Shown piece by piece: positions 1 to 10,229 of a DNA stretch of 64,000 nt. Below the pieces are notes generated by a model, which did not search any database, was not told the origin of the DNA, and was given only the letters and a program-made list of their open reading frames with translations. The translations under genes were made by a program, and so were the position numbers. The stretch is from Cristatella mucedo (lineage: Eukaryota > Bryozoa > Phylactolaemata > Cristatellidae): NCBI GenBank assembly GCA_009760855.2, contig WPIO01000162.1, positions 647,585-711,584 of the forward strand, read 5' to 3'. Every line of letters starts with the position of its first letter. Positions within the stretch are counted from its first letter, which is position 1.

Positions 1-1690
1 CTTGGATTATCGCTACATTCGTTCTTTGACATGACAGCTAGTGTTCAAGAGCTCAGGAGGGGAGAAGAGGTTCCGCACATCCAAACGCCAATGACACTAG
101 TCGGCTTAAAAAATTCAAATGCTGTCCTAATACTTAAAACGCTTAGTTGGTAACATCTACTGACTGCTCCCTGCCAATAGGGCATTGTGCTTACACCAGG
201 GCACTGCCTCAGCCAACGGCTCTACAAACATTTGGCAGCCAACTGTGCTGTATGTCCCAGCTGAGACGACGATGGAGACGACTTCTCATGGGAAACCGAA
301 GGTTAGTAAATAAAAGGATCGATCACGGACTCCATGTTTCCGACTACAGCTAAGAGCACGACAGAGAGCAGCTAGACGTAGTGCCAGATGCCTCGTCGTG
401 ATCTCTTACGACTGAAGTAAAACTCGAGCCGTCAAAAAAACAGAATGCGCAATTGTGCAGTTAACTGACGACAGAAGCATCACTGTGGCAGGCTGCCGAT
501 GAATTTGCAGATCGCAGACGGCTGTGTCAGTGCACTAGCAAGTCAAAGCTGGCAGACGATAATTTAACAAGCAGAGTTTTACTTACGAAGAGCCCAAGAA
601 GCACGAAGTTGGTTGGTGTCTCTCTTGACTTGAAGTGAAGCGCGACGATCAGAACTAACGTGAGGACGATAGATGTCATCATCATCCAAGGGCTGTAAGA
701 TAAAAACCATGCCGACGCCCAGTCAAAACAATGCTAGCAAGCATTACGCGTGACGACGGCAGACAGCTAACCTCTGCTCACTCTTAGGAATACCTGCTCT
801 TCACATAGTTACTAGCGGTCTCCGACATCATGAGCGCAGCACTGACTACAGCAGTCAGTGCCAACTGTGCAGTGACGATGCCGAATACTTTTCTTAGGAA
901 GCCTAAAAAAAACAAAAACGCCTATAAACAACCGGTCCAAACATGCGAACAATCCTATGTGCATGCGAATTCCATCAAATAGGCTAATATTCGCAGCTCA
1001 TATTCTCGAGGTACTGTGCGTACCAATACTGTGTACCTGAGGCTGCAAGCTTCAGCACGAAAGCAGCAGCAGTCTAGCTGGGCTTACCCAGGCGAATATA
1101 GATGTGCGAACTTGCGACGTTTGACCCGTACATAAAGTCATCCTCTATCGACATCTTATCGGATTCGCTTGTTTGCATCATTCCTTGCGCTGGGAGCCTA
1201 CAAAGATCCGGTCAGGACGGAGCAGGTCTGGTTCCATACGGCAAGGCAGGGAGCCAAAGAAGCACACTCCGACACATGTACGGGATGACTCGTGGTGCCA
1301 ACTGCACGCATGGCAACGGATAGAGGAAATAAGAAACGGCCGCGGCTGTAAAAGAATAAAGGAGGCTGCGACGTACTCTATTCAATGCGGAAGACGGATC
1401 GGAAGATCACACAGCAGCAAATACGCAACACTAATCGAAGAATAAACGGGTTCGCTGTACGGCAAACTCTGGTAGTTGTCACTAGAAGGTTTGTGCTCGG
1501 ACAGCGGCTGCAGCATAGACGAACAACAAGCGCAGGGCGTCTGCAATCTGTTCCAACTGCTTCACGTTTCTCACTTTTGGAAGGTTTGAGCGAGTGATAA
1601 ATTCCTAGCCTCCTTGTAGTCTGCCGCACCGACAGCAAGCAAGAGACGGTCCGGAAACACCGGAACGTACAAGAGCAACCCCACTATCTA
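1..1690. other. Unassigned unique-looking DNA
   Basis: I see no repeat family from elsewhere in the window, no microsatellite of note and no convincing coding frame. The open frames here are short (under 100 codons), mutually overlapping and of ordinary composition, which is what chance gives in DNA of this base content. Confidence 0.5.
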
Positions 1691-1692
1691 AA

Positions 1693-1869
1693 CATGCATG
1701 CTGACCCTGTGCATGCAATTCCTAACCAAGTTACTCTTGTTTTTTATCGAGCATGATATTTCTAAACATTCAATCGTGCCTCCTTTTCAGAAAATGTGAA
1801 GAGCCTAGAAAGAGATAGCGCTCTCTGAGTGTGCTATGTCAAATGCGTTACTATTGTTATTATTATTAT
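1693..1869 (+). mobile_element. LINE-A 3' UTR and tail remnant
   Basis: This is a diverged copy of the LINE-A 3' end. In order it shows the 'gcatgctgaccctgtgcatg' stretch, 'cgagcatgatatt', 'gcctagaaagagat', 'ctctgagtgtgct' and a short (ATT)n end. The coding part is absent, so this is a 5'-truncated insertion. No target-site duplication could be defined. Confidence 0.8.
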
Positions 1870-2707
1870 AGCTCTGTAATTGGGCTCGAAGCACGACGGC
1901 TCACGGCCGTTCTCTTCTACGCCCCGCGTTCCCACTGACCCTCCTGTGCAGGCAGTGACTTGCTCTCATAAAACCATTTCTCAATAAACCGGCATGGCCC
2001 ATAAATCAGCTGCCGTAGCCGCCGGCCCATACGCTAATAGCATGGCATTGAAGCAATCACACTCTTGGCCACGTTTACCAGCACAGCTTATAAAAAGACG
2101 TTAAAGAGTGTACTTCCTATGTATTTAGAAAATCCACTGAACGATCCCTTACTTGTTTAGTAAGCAGATTAGCCCGACGCTAAGGTAGACTAATAAATAA
2201 GTAGCATGCAGATGTTGGCTTTGTTGAATTTTGCTTACTCTTGCATATGGGTTTAAATCGCCATTCTTTGACCCCAATCTGCAAAACGTTCTCAGACTGT
2301 GCATGCCGGTAGCCGTACTCTGTTTTCTGTGGCATTATATTGGTTATGTACACGTTTGAGCATCAAGTGGCCCCTAGTTCAGTAGGTTTTCTACAATACT
2401 TTGTGTAATTTCTCAAAAATTCTGGAAGCTGTTAGCATGCTGAGTCGTGAAACTCGCGCTGGAGGCCTTTAGTTTTTATACTATAAAAAGCCTATAACTA
2501 ACCATCTACTTACGACTTCTTGTGACTAGAAATTTACAAAGCTTATATTACACCTAAAATCAAGTATGTGTTCTGTGATTTTTTTATTTTAAATGTGATT
2601 TCACCAATTTCGCATATGTAGCTGCAATATTCACTCTCATTGATATTGAACATGGGAATTCTAGTACTTCAATCACTTAAAAATGCACTTGTTTATTACA
2701 GCATTAG

Positions 2708-2760
2708 GTGGGTCTTTTCGATTGTGTGGGTCTTTTCGATTTAGGTGGGTCTTTTCGATT
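2708..2760. repeat. Three-copy 16-bp direct repeat
   Basis: The motif gtgggtcttttcgatt occurs three times without change, at 2708-2723, 2726-2741 and 2745-2760, so the periods are 18 and 19 bp. It sits just upstream of a LINE-A tail remnant. The function is unknown and simple slippage would explain it. Confidence 0.85.
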
Positions 2761-2831
2761 CGTTCTTCGTGTGCACCTACCTGCTTACACCTATGCATAC
2801 TGCTTGCGGATGTTGCAACTAGTTATTGGAT

Positions 2832-2925
2832 ACTTCTTTCAATACAGCAGCTGTAAAGTGCCTAGAGAGAGATTTAGTTCTCTGAGGATGCCATACATAT
2901 GTATTATTTTTTATTAATATACAGC
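2832..2925 (+). mobile_element. LINE-A 3' tail remnant
   Basis: The LINE-A tail signature is present in the forward direction: 'gtaaagtgcctagagagaga', then 'gttctctgagg', then a degenerate tata/atta end. It is short and diverged, with no coding part. Confidence 0.7.
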
Positions 2926-2969
2926 TAGGAAGAAATGCTCCGACCGTTGAACGACGTTTTATGAGTACA

Positions 2970-3988
2970 ATGTAATGTAATGTAATGTATCTCCGTCAGT
3001 AACTCTACAAAGTCATAAAGACCATGTGGGAGTTACTCAGGAGAGTTTTGTATAGCGCACTCACAGCCTAATCAGCTTTCGGTACCCATTCGGTAGCCAA
3101 CAGACTTCGTCTCATGCAACAAAGAGAAAGTGGGAAGCATAGCAGAGTCACGAGAGCAGTTGAGGTAGTGAGTAGCATAGAAGTAGCAGTTCAGGACCGC
3201 TGAAAAAGATGTGCCATAGTCGGCAGTTGGAGAGTAGATGTCGTCGCATAAGAATTGTGGAAGCTAGTTCCACAGTCTAGGACCTGCAGAGCTAAAGCTT
3301 CTGTCGCCAACTGTCTTTAAGCTGAGGAATGGGACAGCTAATTTATCGTCCACACAGGACCTGAGGGTGCGAACAGGCTGAAACTGATGCAGCAGTTCAG
3401 CTAGGTACGAAGGAGCCAAGCCGTGGCAGGCCTTGTGGGTCAGCTTAAGAACTTTGCTCTGTATCCTTGGCTCAACCGGCAACCATCCTAGCTCTTTCAG
3501 CAGAGGTGACACGTGCTCAAACCACTGGGACTTGAAGACCAGCCTTGCAGCCATATTCATAGTCCACTGTGGTGGCATAATAGCTTTCTTTGACAGCCCA
3601 GCCAAAAGGGAATTACAATAATCAAGCCTAAACAGAACTAAAGAGCTAGTTAAATTTTTTACAAGCCACTGTGGGAGACAGCTTCTAATCTTGGATAGGG
3701 ATCGGATGTGATGGCTAGCTGTAGAGGCAGTCTTCTGAATGAAGCTTTTGAAATTGAGGCAGCTGTCGAACACGACACCTAGATTAAGAGCACGTGGTGA
3801 AGGTCGCACAATAGCATCACCTCTTAGAACAGCAAAGCCTTTTAATCCAGCCACACGCTTATGGTGTCCTATGAGAAGCAGTTCGGTTTTATCGTCATTT
3901 AATTTCAGGAAGTTTTCCGACATCCAGGATCGAATATCGGCAAGGCAAGCATTCAGTTTCTCAGTTGCTGCAGCAAATTCCGACGGTT
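2970..3988 (-). mobile_element. LINE-B, 3' portion (interrupted copy)
   Basis: This is the 3' half of a LINE-B retrotransposon on the minus strand. The element ends in a (TTACA)n-type tail, seen as tgtaa repeats at 2970-2988. An open frame of about 240 codons (3987-3264) encodes the region after the reverse transcriptase active site. It includes FLKLNDDKTELLLIG, LDYCNSLLAGL, a WLPVEPRIQSKVL block and RSFSSAGPRLWN, which is the conserved C-terminal region of CR1/L2/Rex1-type ORF2 proteins. The copy is continuous with 5120-5930 once the LINE-A inserted at 3989-5119 is removed. Confidence 0.88.
3264..3987 (-). pseudogene. LINE-B ORF2, C-terminal fragment
   Basis: About 240 codons remain open on the minus strand. 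The frame begins just after the point where the LINE-A insertion cut the gene, and it covers the thumb/connection part of the reverse transcriptase protein and the conserved C-terminal block. The palm with the FYADD active site is on the other side of the insertion (5120-5518). The protein is therefore broken, although each half still reads well, which suggests a fairly young copy. Confidence 0.85.
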
Positions 3989-5119
3989 TTGCCAAGCACA
4001 ATCTAGGCTTTCACTTCTATGCGGATGACACTCAGTTGTACCTTTGCTTTGATCCCTCCCAGCCTTCGAGCACCTCAAATTCTCTCAATTCACTTGCTGC
4101 ATGCATTGATGACATCCGATCATGGATGGCAGCAAATTTTCTAAAACTAAACGATGATAAAACTAACTTACTAGTTATGGGCAAACCCAGTGTGATTCAG
4201 AAATTGGAAAGGCTGACTTTCAAAATTGGCTCTGCCAGCATATCTCCAGTTGCATCAGCTCGAAATCTAGGTGTCATATTCCAAAGCGACCTCTCGTTAG
4301 ACGACCACATCAGCTCCACAGTCACATCAGCCTATTTTCAGCTTCATAACATTGCTAAAATTAGGGCTTGTTTAGATAAGGATACCACGTCCAAGTTGGT
4401 CCATGCATTCGTGACATCTCGTCTCGACTTCTGCAACTCACTGCTTACTGGCCTACCAGCATGTGCGATCAGGCGATTGCAGCTGGTGCAAAACTCTGCA
4501 GCTAGGCTTGTCTGTCGTGAGCGTCGCAGTTGCCACATTACTCCACTTCTCGCCGACCTGCACTGGTTACCAGTCAAGCAACGGATTGACTTCAAGGTTT
4601 TGTCGCTCACTTTTAGGTCTCTTCATTCTATGGCTCCAGCCTATCTTTCAGATATACTACCCCATCAGGCAAAGCATCGTACCCCTCGCTTTTCGGAATC
4701 CAACAGTCTAGAAATACCTCGTACAAACCTTAAATCCTTTGGAGACCGTGCATTTAGCTCGTATGCTCCCACAGCCTGGAACTCCCTCCCGACCTGCATC
4801 AGAACATCCCCTGACCTGACCACATTTAAAAGAAACTTAAAAACATACCTATTTAGGACAGCATTTAGTGAGTCCTTGTGATTCGTCCTCGATGTGCTTA
4901 TGCGTGCTGACACTGTTCATGCTGCCACTAACCACATTTGCATGCTGACCCAGTGCATGTAACCCCTAACCATGTTATTCATTTTGTTTGTTTTTCAAGC
5001 ATGATTTTACTTACTATTTTATTGCGTATCACTTTGCAGCAAATGTAAAGCGCCTAGAAAGAGATTAAGTTCTCTGAGGGCGCTTTATCAAGTGCAATAT
5101 TATTATTATTATTATTATT
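3989..5119 (+). mobile_element. LINE-A, 5'-truncated young copy nested in LINE-B
   Basis: A forward LINE-A insertion splits a minus-strand LINE-B. Its left edge falls in the reverse transcriptase palm, and it runs through the ORF2 stop codon (4879-4881) and a 3' UTR to an (ATT)n tail. The host sequence before and after it (gacggttt / aaatgacaaatac) matches the uninterrupted sister LINE-B at about 32783-32803, which gives a clean empty site. The 3' UTR from 4905 is almost identical to the copy at 8441-8655. Confidence 0.92.
3991..4881 (+). pseudogene. LINE-A ORF2, reverse transcriptase C-terminal half
   Basis: About 296 codons are open without a break. The frame starts at the palm with HFYADDTQLYL (YADD is the polymerase active-site motif C), followed by [27 protein letters not shown], a CHITPLLADLHWLPVKQRID block and [18 protein letters not shown]. 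These are hallmarks of CR1/L2/Rex1-like ORF2. The fingers, motif A and any endonuclease domain are missing because of 5' truncation. The open frame continues upstream to 3739, but those first 83 or so codons are antisense LINE-B sequence and not part of the protein. Confidence 0.88.
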
Positions 5120-5838
5120 AAATGACAAATACAGCTGAGTATCGTCAGCATAGAAGTGATATCCTATTCCATAGGCCTTAATCACTTTTCCCAGAGGTTG
5201 CGTATAAATGGAGAACAGCAAGGGACCAAGTACAGACCCTTGAGGGACTCCACAGGTGACCCTTCTCATTTCTGAGACCTGACCCCCACACGACACGGAT
5301 TGAACACGATCAGACAAGTATGATTTAAACGACGCCAGTGCTTCGTCTGCCGGACCGATCGTTGTTCTCAATCGTTCAAGCAGAACTTCGTGATCAATGG
5401 TGTTCAAGGCAGCAGACAGATCTAGCAGAGCTAGGGCAGTGACATTCCCGTCGTCGTTGCTGCCTCTTGAAACCTGATTGAAATGTTTCTGACATTCCAT
5501 TATTTTTAATATGTTCAACTAGCTGCTTAGCAACAATTGTTTCAAGAATCTCTGATAAGAACGGAAGAAGGGAAACTGGACGATAGTTTGCTAGGACCTC
5601 AGTGTATAATCCAGGCTTTTTAAGAATAGGTCTAACGATTGCCGATTTGAAGGACTTGGGGACGACGCCTTTTCCCAAAGAAGCATTAAAAATCTTGGTT
5701 ATGGCAGGGCTAAGTTGGTCTGCAAGTGAAGACCATAGAGATGAAGGTATAGGGTCTTCAGGAGACGAGCTCTTTTTGCTAGACCTTATTAAGGCAGCCA
5801 CATCTCAGGCAGAAACATCAGAGAACCTTTAAAGAAAG
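5120..5838 (-). pseudogene. LINE-B reverse transcriptase, fingers and palm
   Basis: Two overlapping minus-strand frames (5801-5394 and 5518-5120) together make a reverse transcriptase palm. The frame changes just after FQSGFKR, where the stretch that usually separates this motif from motif A is shortened, so a small deletion with frameshift is likely. The catalytic aspartates of motif A (LLDLSAA) and motif C (YADD) are present. The usual AFDTIDH reads ALNTIDH. Confidence 0.82.
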
Positions 5839-5930
5839 GTCACAGGTTGAGGAACGGCGATTGCTTTGGTCGGAGGGGGCTTAATGGAGGCACGAATGTG
5901 CACAATTTTTTCAGTAAAGAAGCAGCATAT
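5120..5930 (-). mobile_element. LINE-B, 5' portion of the interrupted copy
   Basis: This is the other half of the LINE-B cut by LINE-A. Reading the minus strand from about 5930, it holds the linker before the polymerase (a diverged FFTEKI-type motif), then SSPEDPIPSSLW, NYRPVSLLPFLSEILETIVA, FQSGFKR, ALLDLSAALNTIDH (motif A), GVPQGSVLGPLLFSIYT (motif B) and YHFYADDTQLYLSF (motif C). It starts abruptly, so the element was already 5'-truncated. Confidence 0.88.
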
Positions 5931-6095
5931 GTAGTAAACCAGTAAATTTGGAGCCCATAACACAGTTTATGATTGATAAAATCTGTATTTTTCAAATGAC
6001 AACAGACATTAATAATACAAATAATAATAACCATTTGTATTATGCCCTTAGTGAACTGTATCTCTATCCTCGTGTTTTACAGCTTGCTATTAGAT

Positions 6096-6236
6096 GTATG
6101 TAATTCATTTGTATAGCGCCATAAGAGAACTTAATCTCCATTCAGCCACTTTGTACTTGCCACGAGGCTCGAGCCCACGACCTCGCCCAGGCCTTTATCA
6201 TGGCGAGCACCTTACCGGCTTGGTCAAACCAGCTCG
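6096..6236 (-). mobile_element. SINE1 copy
   Basis: This tRNA-derived SINE lies on the minus strand. Its promoter half is at the right (box-A-like segment in ccagctcggtat/ttggtcaaacc; box B as ggctcgagccc in reverse). The 3' half at the left is the LINE-A-like 'gcgccataagagaacttaat' with an attcatttgtat end. It has the same length and order as the other SINE1 copies. Confidence 0.85.
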
Positions 6237-6404
6237 GTATATTGAATGCACATACGGTTGTGGTGAAAATCACGGTATCGAGCTCTCAAAAGCTAACAAG
6301 TACGAATGCTTAGGCCAGCATGCTATGGGTCTCTTTAAATTATTCGTGGCCTCCAATAAGTGAAGTCTTCGGCTAGAAGCATGCATAATATTAATATTAC
6401 ATTT

Positions 6405-6873
6405 AAAATAATACATTTGTTATAGTGCCCTCAAAGAACCGAATCTCTTTCTAAGACTTCTACCTTTGCTAAAAAGGAAGCACGATCGAATGGTTAGAGG
6501 AAGCATGTTCAATGACAACAAGCATAACCAGGTTAGAGGGTGACATGCACAGGCTCAGCATACAAGCATGATTAGTGGCAGCATGCACAGTGTCAGCGCG
6601 AATGACCAGATCAAGGACGAATCACAAGGACGCACACATTATTGTGCTAAATAGATGTATTTTTAGTTTCTTTTTAAATGTGGAAAAGTCATGAGATGTC
6701 GTGACGCAAGTCGGGAGTGAGTTCCAGGCTGTTGGAGCCTACAAACTAAGGACACTCACCAAAGGATTTCAGGTTTGTAAAAGATGTAGGTAAACAGCAA
6801 AATTCCGAAAGGTGTGTGGTACGATGGTTAGTTCGGTGGTGGGGGTTGATCTGTTAGGGAGGCTGGAGCCAAA
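6405..6873 (-). mobile_element. LINE-A outer copy, 3' part
   Basis: This is the LINE-A 3' UTR and C-terminal coding region on the minus strand, beginning with 'tatagtgccctcaaagaacc' and 'gaatctctttctaag'. It stops at ctggagccaaa in mid-element and resumes at 7550 with gccaaagaatgaaggg. I read it as one copy split by a second LINE-A (6874-7549). Several indels make it non-coding. Confidence 0.8.
6868..6873. repeat. Target-site duplication, left copy (GCCAAA)
   Basis: The hexamer GCCAAA occurs here and again at 7550-7555, exactly flanking the inner LINE-A. In the reconstructed outer element it is present once, in the order gagccaaagaatgaagg, as in the copy near 19760. Confidence 0.75.
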
Positions 6874-7549
6874 TAATAATAATAAAAATGCACTTGATAA
6901 AGCACCCTCAGACAACTCAATCTCTTTCTAGGTGCTTTACATTTGCTGCTAAGTGAAACGTGATTGAATGGTGAGTAATATCATGCTTGATAAACAACAT
7001 GAATAACATGGTTGGGGTGACATGCACAAGGTCAGCATGCAAGTATGGTTAGTGGCAGCATGCACAGTGTCAGTGTGCATAAGCACATGAAGGAAGAATC
7101 ACAGGGACCCACTAAATGCTGTCATAAATAGGTGTATTTTAAGTTCTTTTTAAATGTGGTCAAATCAGGGGATGTTCTGACACAAGTCGGGAGGGAGTTC
7201 CAGGCTTTGGGAGCATACGCACTAAATGCAAATGTCTCCAGAGGATTTGAGGTTTTTACGAGGTATAGGATTCCAAAAGGCGGGTGTTACGATGCTTGGC
7301 CTGGTAGGGAGTAGATCTGAGAGATAGGCTGAAGCCAAAGAATGAAATTACCTAAAAGTAAGCAACAAAACCTTGAAGTCAATCCGTTGCTTGACTGGGA
7401 GCCAGTGCAGGTCGGCAAGAAGTGATGTGATGTGGCAACTGCAACACTCACGACAGACAAGCCTAGCTGCAGAGTTTGGCACCAGCTGCAATCGCCTGAT
7501 TGCATATGCCGGTAGGCCAGCAAGCAGTGAGTTACAGAAGTCGAGACGG
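6874..7549 (-). mobile_element. LINE-A inner copy nested in LINE-A
   Basis: This minus-strand LINE-A begins with the tail aataataataataa and the standard 3' UTR (gcacttgataaagcaccctc, tctctttctaggtgctttac), and runs back through the ORF2 C-terminus to the [12 protein letters not shown] block. It is 5'-truncated. A 6-bp duplication, GCCAAA, flanks it. Because the outer copy resumes just beyond, a 216-bp stretch appears twice in tandem, which could be mistaken for a local duplication. Confidence 0.8.
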
Positions 7550-8440
7550 GCCAAAGAATGAAGGGACCTACACGTAAGTGGTAGAACCTTGAAGTCGATG
7601 CTTTGCTTGACTGGGAGCCAGTGCAGGTTGGCAAGAAGCGGTGTGTTGTTTTGATGTGGAGATTGCGCAGCTCACGACAGTCAAGCCTAGCTGCAGAGTT
7701 TTGCACCAGCTGTAAGCACCTGATTGCACATGCCTGTAGGCCACCGAAAGGTTGGTTACAGAAGTCGAGACTATGTCACAAATGCATGAACCAATTTAGA
7801 TGTGGTATATCTGTCTAAAGAAGCCCGATTTGAGCAAGGCTCTGTAGCTGAAAGTAGGCACGATTGACTGTGGAGTGGATGTGGTGGTCTAATAAAATTT
7901 CTCCTTACTAGCAAGTTGTTTTATCCTCATTAATTTAACAAAATTTGATGTCATTGATCTGCAGAAGTCATCAGTACATGCAGCAAGGGAGTTGAGAAAA
8001 ATCGGCATGTATGAGGGCTGGGAGAGATCAAAGCATGGTACAACTGTGTGTCATCTCCATAGAAGTAAAAGCCTAGATTGTGCCTGGCAATCACATCGGC
8101 AAGAGAAAGAGTATAAACCGTAAAAACAACGGGACAAAGAATAGATCCCCGAGGTACCCCATAATTTAGAGGTTCTAATGAGGATGATCGTCGTCCATTC
8201 GCACCATTCCACTCAGGAGTTTCCAGCTGAGATAGAATCTGAACCATAGCTGTGCAGTGCCAGTTAAGCACAGATGAGATTAGAGGTACTCAAAAAGGAC
8301 TTGGTGATAGATCAAAATCTGCCGAAAGATAGAGCAAAACAAGTAGAGGCACTCAACCTAAGGCTGCATTTTTATATAGGTCGTCGTACATCCTAAGCGA
8401 TGCTGACACTGTGGAGTGATTAGCTATAAAACCAAACTCG
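7550..8440 (-). mobile_element. LINE-A outer copy, 5' part
   Basis: The outer LINE-A continues on the minus strand, from the C-terminal coding block (gaatgaagggacctacac) through motif C (antisense of HNLGFYFYGDDTQLY at about 8080-8035), motif B (YGVPRGSILCPVVFTVYT at about 8165-8110) and the region just before motif A. It ends at about 8440, where a forward LINE-A 3' end abuts. The active site reads YGDD where other copies have YADD. Frameshifts break the protein. Confidence 0.82.
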
Positions 8441-8655
8441 TGCTGACACTGTTCATGCTGCCACTAACCACATTTGCATGCTGACCCAGTGCATGTAACC
8501 TCTAACCATGTTATTCATTTTGTTTGTTTTTCAAGCATGATTTTACTTACTATTCTATTGCGTATCACTTTGCAGCAAATGTAAAGCGCCTAGAAAGAGA
8601 TTAAGTTCTCTGAGGGCGCTTTATCAAGTGCAATATTATTATTATTATTATTATT
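8441..8655 (+). mobile_element. LINE-A 3' UTR-only copy, very young
   Basis: This 215-bp insertion carries only 3' UTR and tail. It differs from 4905-5119 at about two bases (cctc versus cccc, and tattcta versus tatttta) plus tail length. It ends in (ATT)n and is inserted head-to-head against the broken 5' edge of a minus-strand LINE-A. Near-identity with 4905-5119 means both arose recently from the same source lineage. Confidence 0.9.
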
Positions 8656-9540
8656 AGAAATAGCGCCATACGAGCGCAGTCAAGCTTACCATCTAGCACC
8701 AGCAGGCGCCCGAGCTTCAGCTGCAGCTACGGCTGCTACTGACAAGTTTCCATCCACCAGTATCAGCATGTCGCCAGAAGCTGCCGAACTTTCAGTAAAA
8801 TTTCATGGTCAGTTGGACAGACATTTAAGATTATTCTGATTCAGGCGTGCTGTGCAAGTGAGCTTGCACACATGGCGGCGTTTGATCAATCTTACATTGT
8901 AAAGCCATATATATAGGCAGCTTTAGTTAGCTTCAATTTTAGTTTCTCTATGTAAGCAGTAGGGCTTGCCCAGAAGCAGACAAGATGGTATCCTTACACA
9001 CAAACTGCAGCTGTGTCTGAACCAATATCCTGTTGACGAAAACGCACCGCTCGTCGTTGTGCTAGCTTTTGCCGAAGCCTGGTCGATTACCATTGAAGCC
9101 CGAGTCTTGAAGCACGGCTTGCAAATCCGGGCTGCTGCCTTGATAGATGCAGGTAAACCAACCGTAATCAATACGACAGCAGTGCTGAGCTCCTGTACCT
9201 CGAGACATTTAATCATAAGCCTAGCTTAGTGCATTCTATTTTACCAGACACAGATGACCGCAGGTGTCAAGCACTGACAGAATACAACAGCTCCCATCAG
9301 CGGCATAGAGCATAACTCAATAACCTACGCCACCTCAATGTAGAATACAACACAACATAGAAGCCACATCAACAAAGAAAGAATACAGAATGACAGGATC
9401 CGAATCGTTTAAATTAAGGAATCGCAGCAGGAACATCATGACAATCATAAAACTGCTTATGTAGCCAGCCAGCCAGAAGTTTCGTTCTGAGGCAAGTGTG
9501 AGCACACTGAAGGAGCTGCCACCATTTTTGTCATCGATGG
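8656..9540. other. Unassigned intergenic DNA
   Basis: No repeat family seen elsewhere in the window is recognisable. Two overlapping antisense frames of about 90 codons at 8923-9229 share the same bases and carry no motif I recognise, so I did not call a gene. Confidence 0.45.
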
Positions 9541-10229
9541 ATTATGTATGTATCTCAGTCAGTAACTCCACAAAGTCATAAAGACCATGTGGGTGTTAAG
9601 CAGGAGAGTTTTCTATAGCACACTCACAGCCTAAACGGCTTTCGGTACACATTCGGTAGCCAACAGACTTCGTCTCACGCAACAAAGAGAAAGTGGGAAG
9701 CATAGCAGAGTCACGAGAGCAGTTGAGGTAGTGAGTAGCATAGAAGTAGCAGTTCAGGACCGCTGAAAAAGATGTGCCATAGTCGGCAGTTGGAGAGTAG
9801 ACGTCGTTGCGTAAGAATTGTGGAAGCGAGTTCACAGTCTAGGACCTGCCGAGCTAAAGCTTCTGTCGCCAACTGTCTTTAAGCTGAGGAATGGGACAGC
9901 TAATTTATTGTCCACACAGGACCGGAGGGCGCGAACAGGCTGAAACTGATGCAGCAGTTCAGCTAGGTATGAAGGAGCCAATCCGTGGCTGGCCTTGTGC
10001 GTCAGCGTAAGAACTTTGCTCTGTATCCTTTGCTCAACCGGCAACCATCCTAGCTCTTCCAGCAAATGTGACACGTGCTCAAACCGCTGGGACTTGAAGG
10101 CTAGCCTTGCAGCCATATTAATAATCCGCTGTAGTGGCATAATAGCTTTCTTTGGTAGCCCAGCCAAAAGGGAATTACAATAATCAAGCCGAGACAGAAC
10201 TAAAGAGCTAGTTAAATTTTTTACAAGCC
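9541..10229 (-). mobile_element. LINE-B 3' fragment
   Basis: Minus-strand LINE-B, colinear with 2985-3655. It runs from the 3' end (tatctcagtcagtaactcca) through the RSFSSAGPRL and WLPVEQRIQSKVL blocks to the LLAGLPKKAIMPLQ region, and stops abruptly at ttttttacaagcc. A frameshift near 9832 separates two readable pieces. The (TTACA)n tail is reduced to tatgtatgtat. Confidence 0.88.

Noticed and set aside
2970-5930. Retrovirus or LTR element
   Set aside because: The polymerase motifs (FYADDTQLY with the WLPV and WNSLP blocks) are of the non-LTR CR1/L2 type. There are no long terminal repeats, protease, integrase or primer-binding site.
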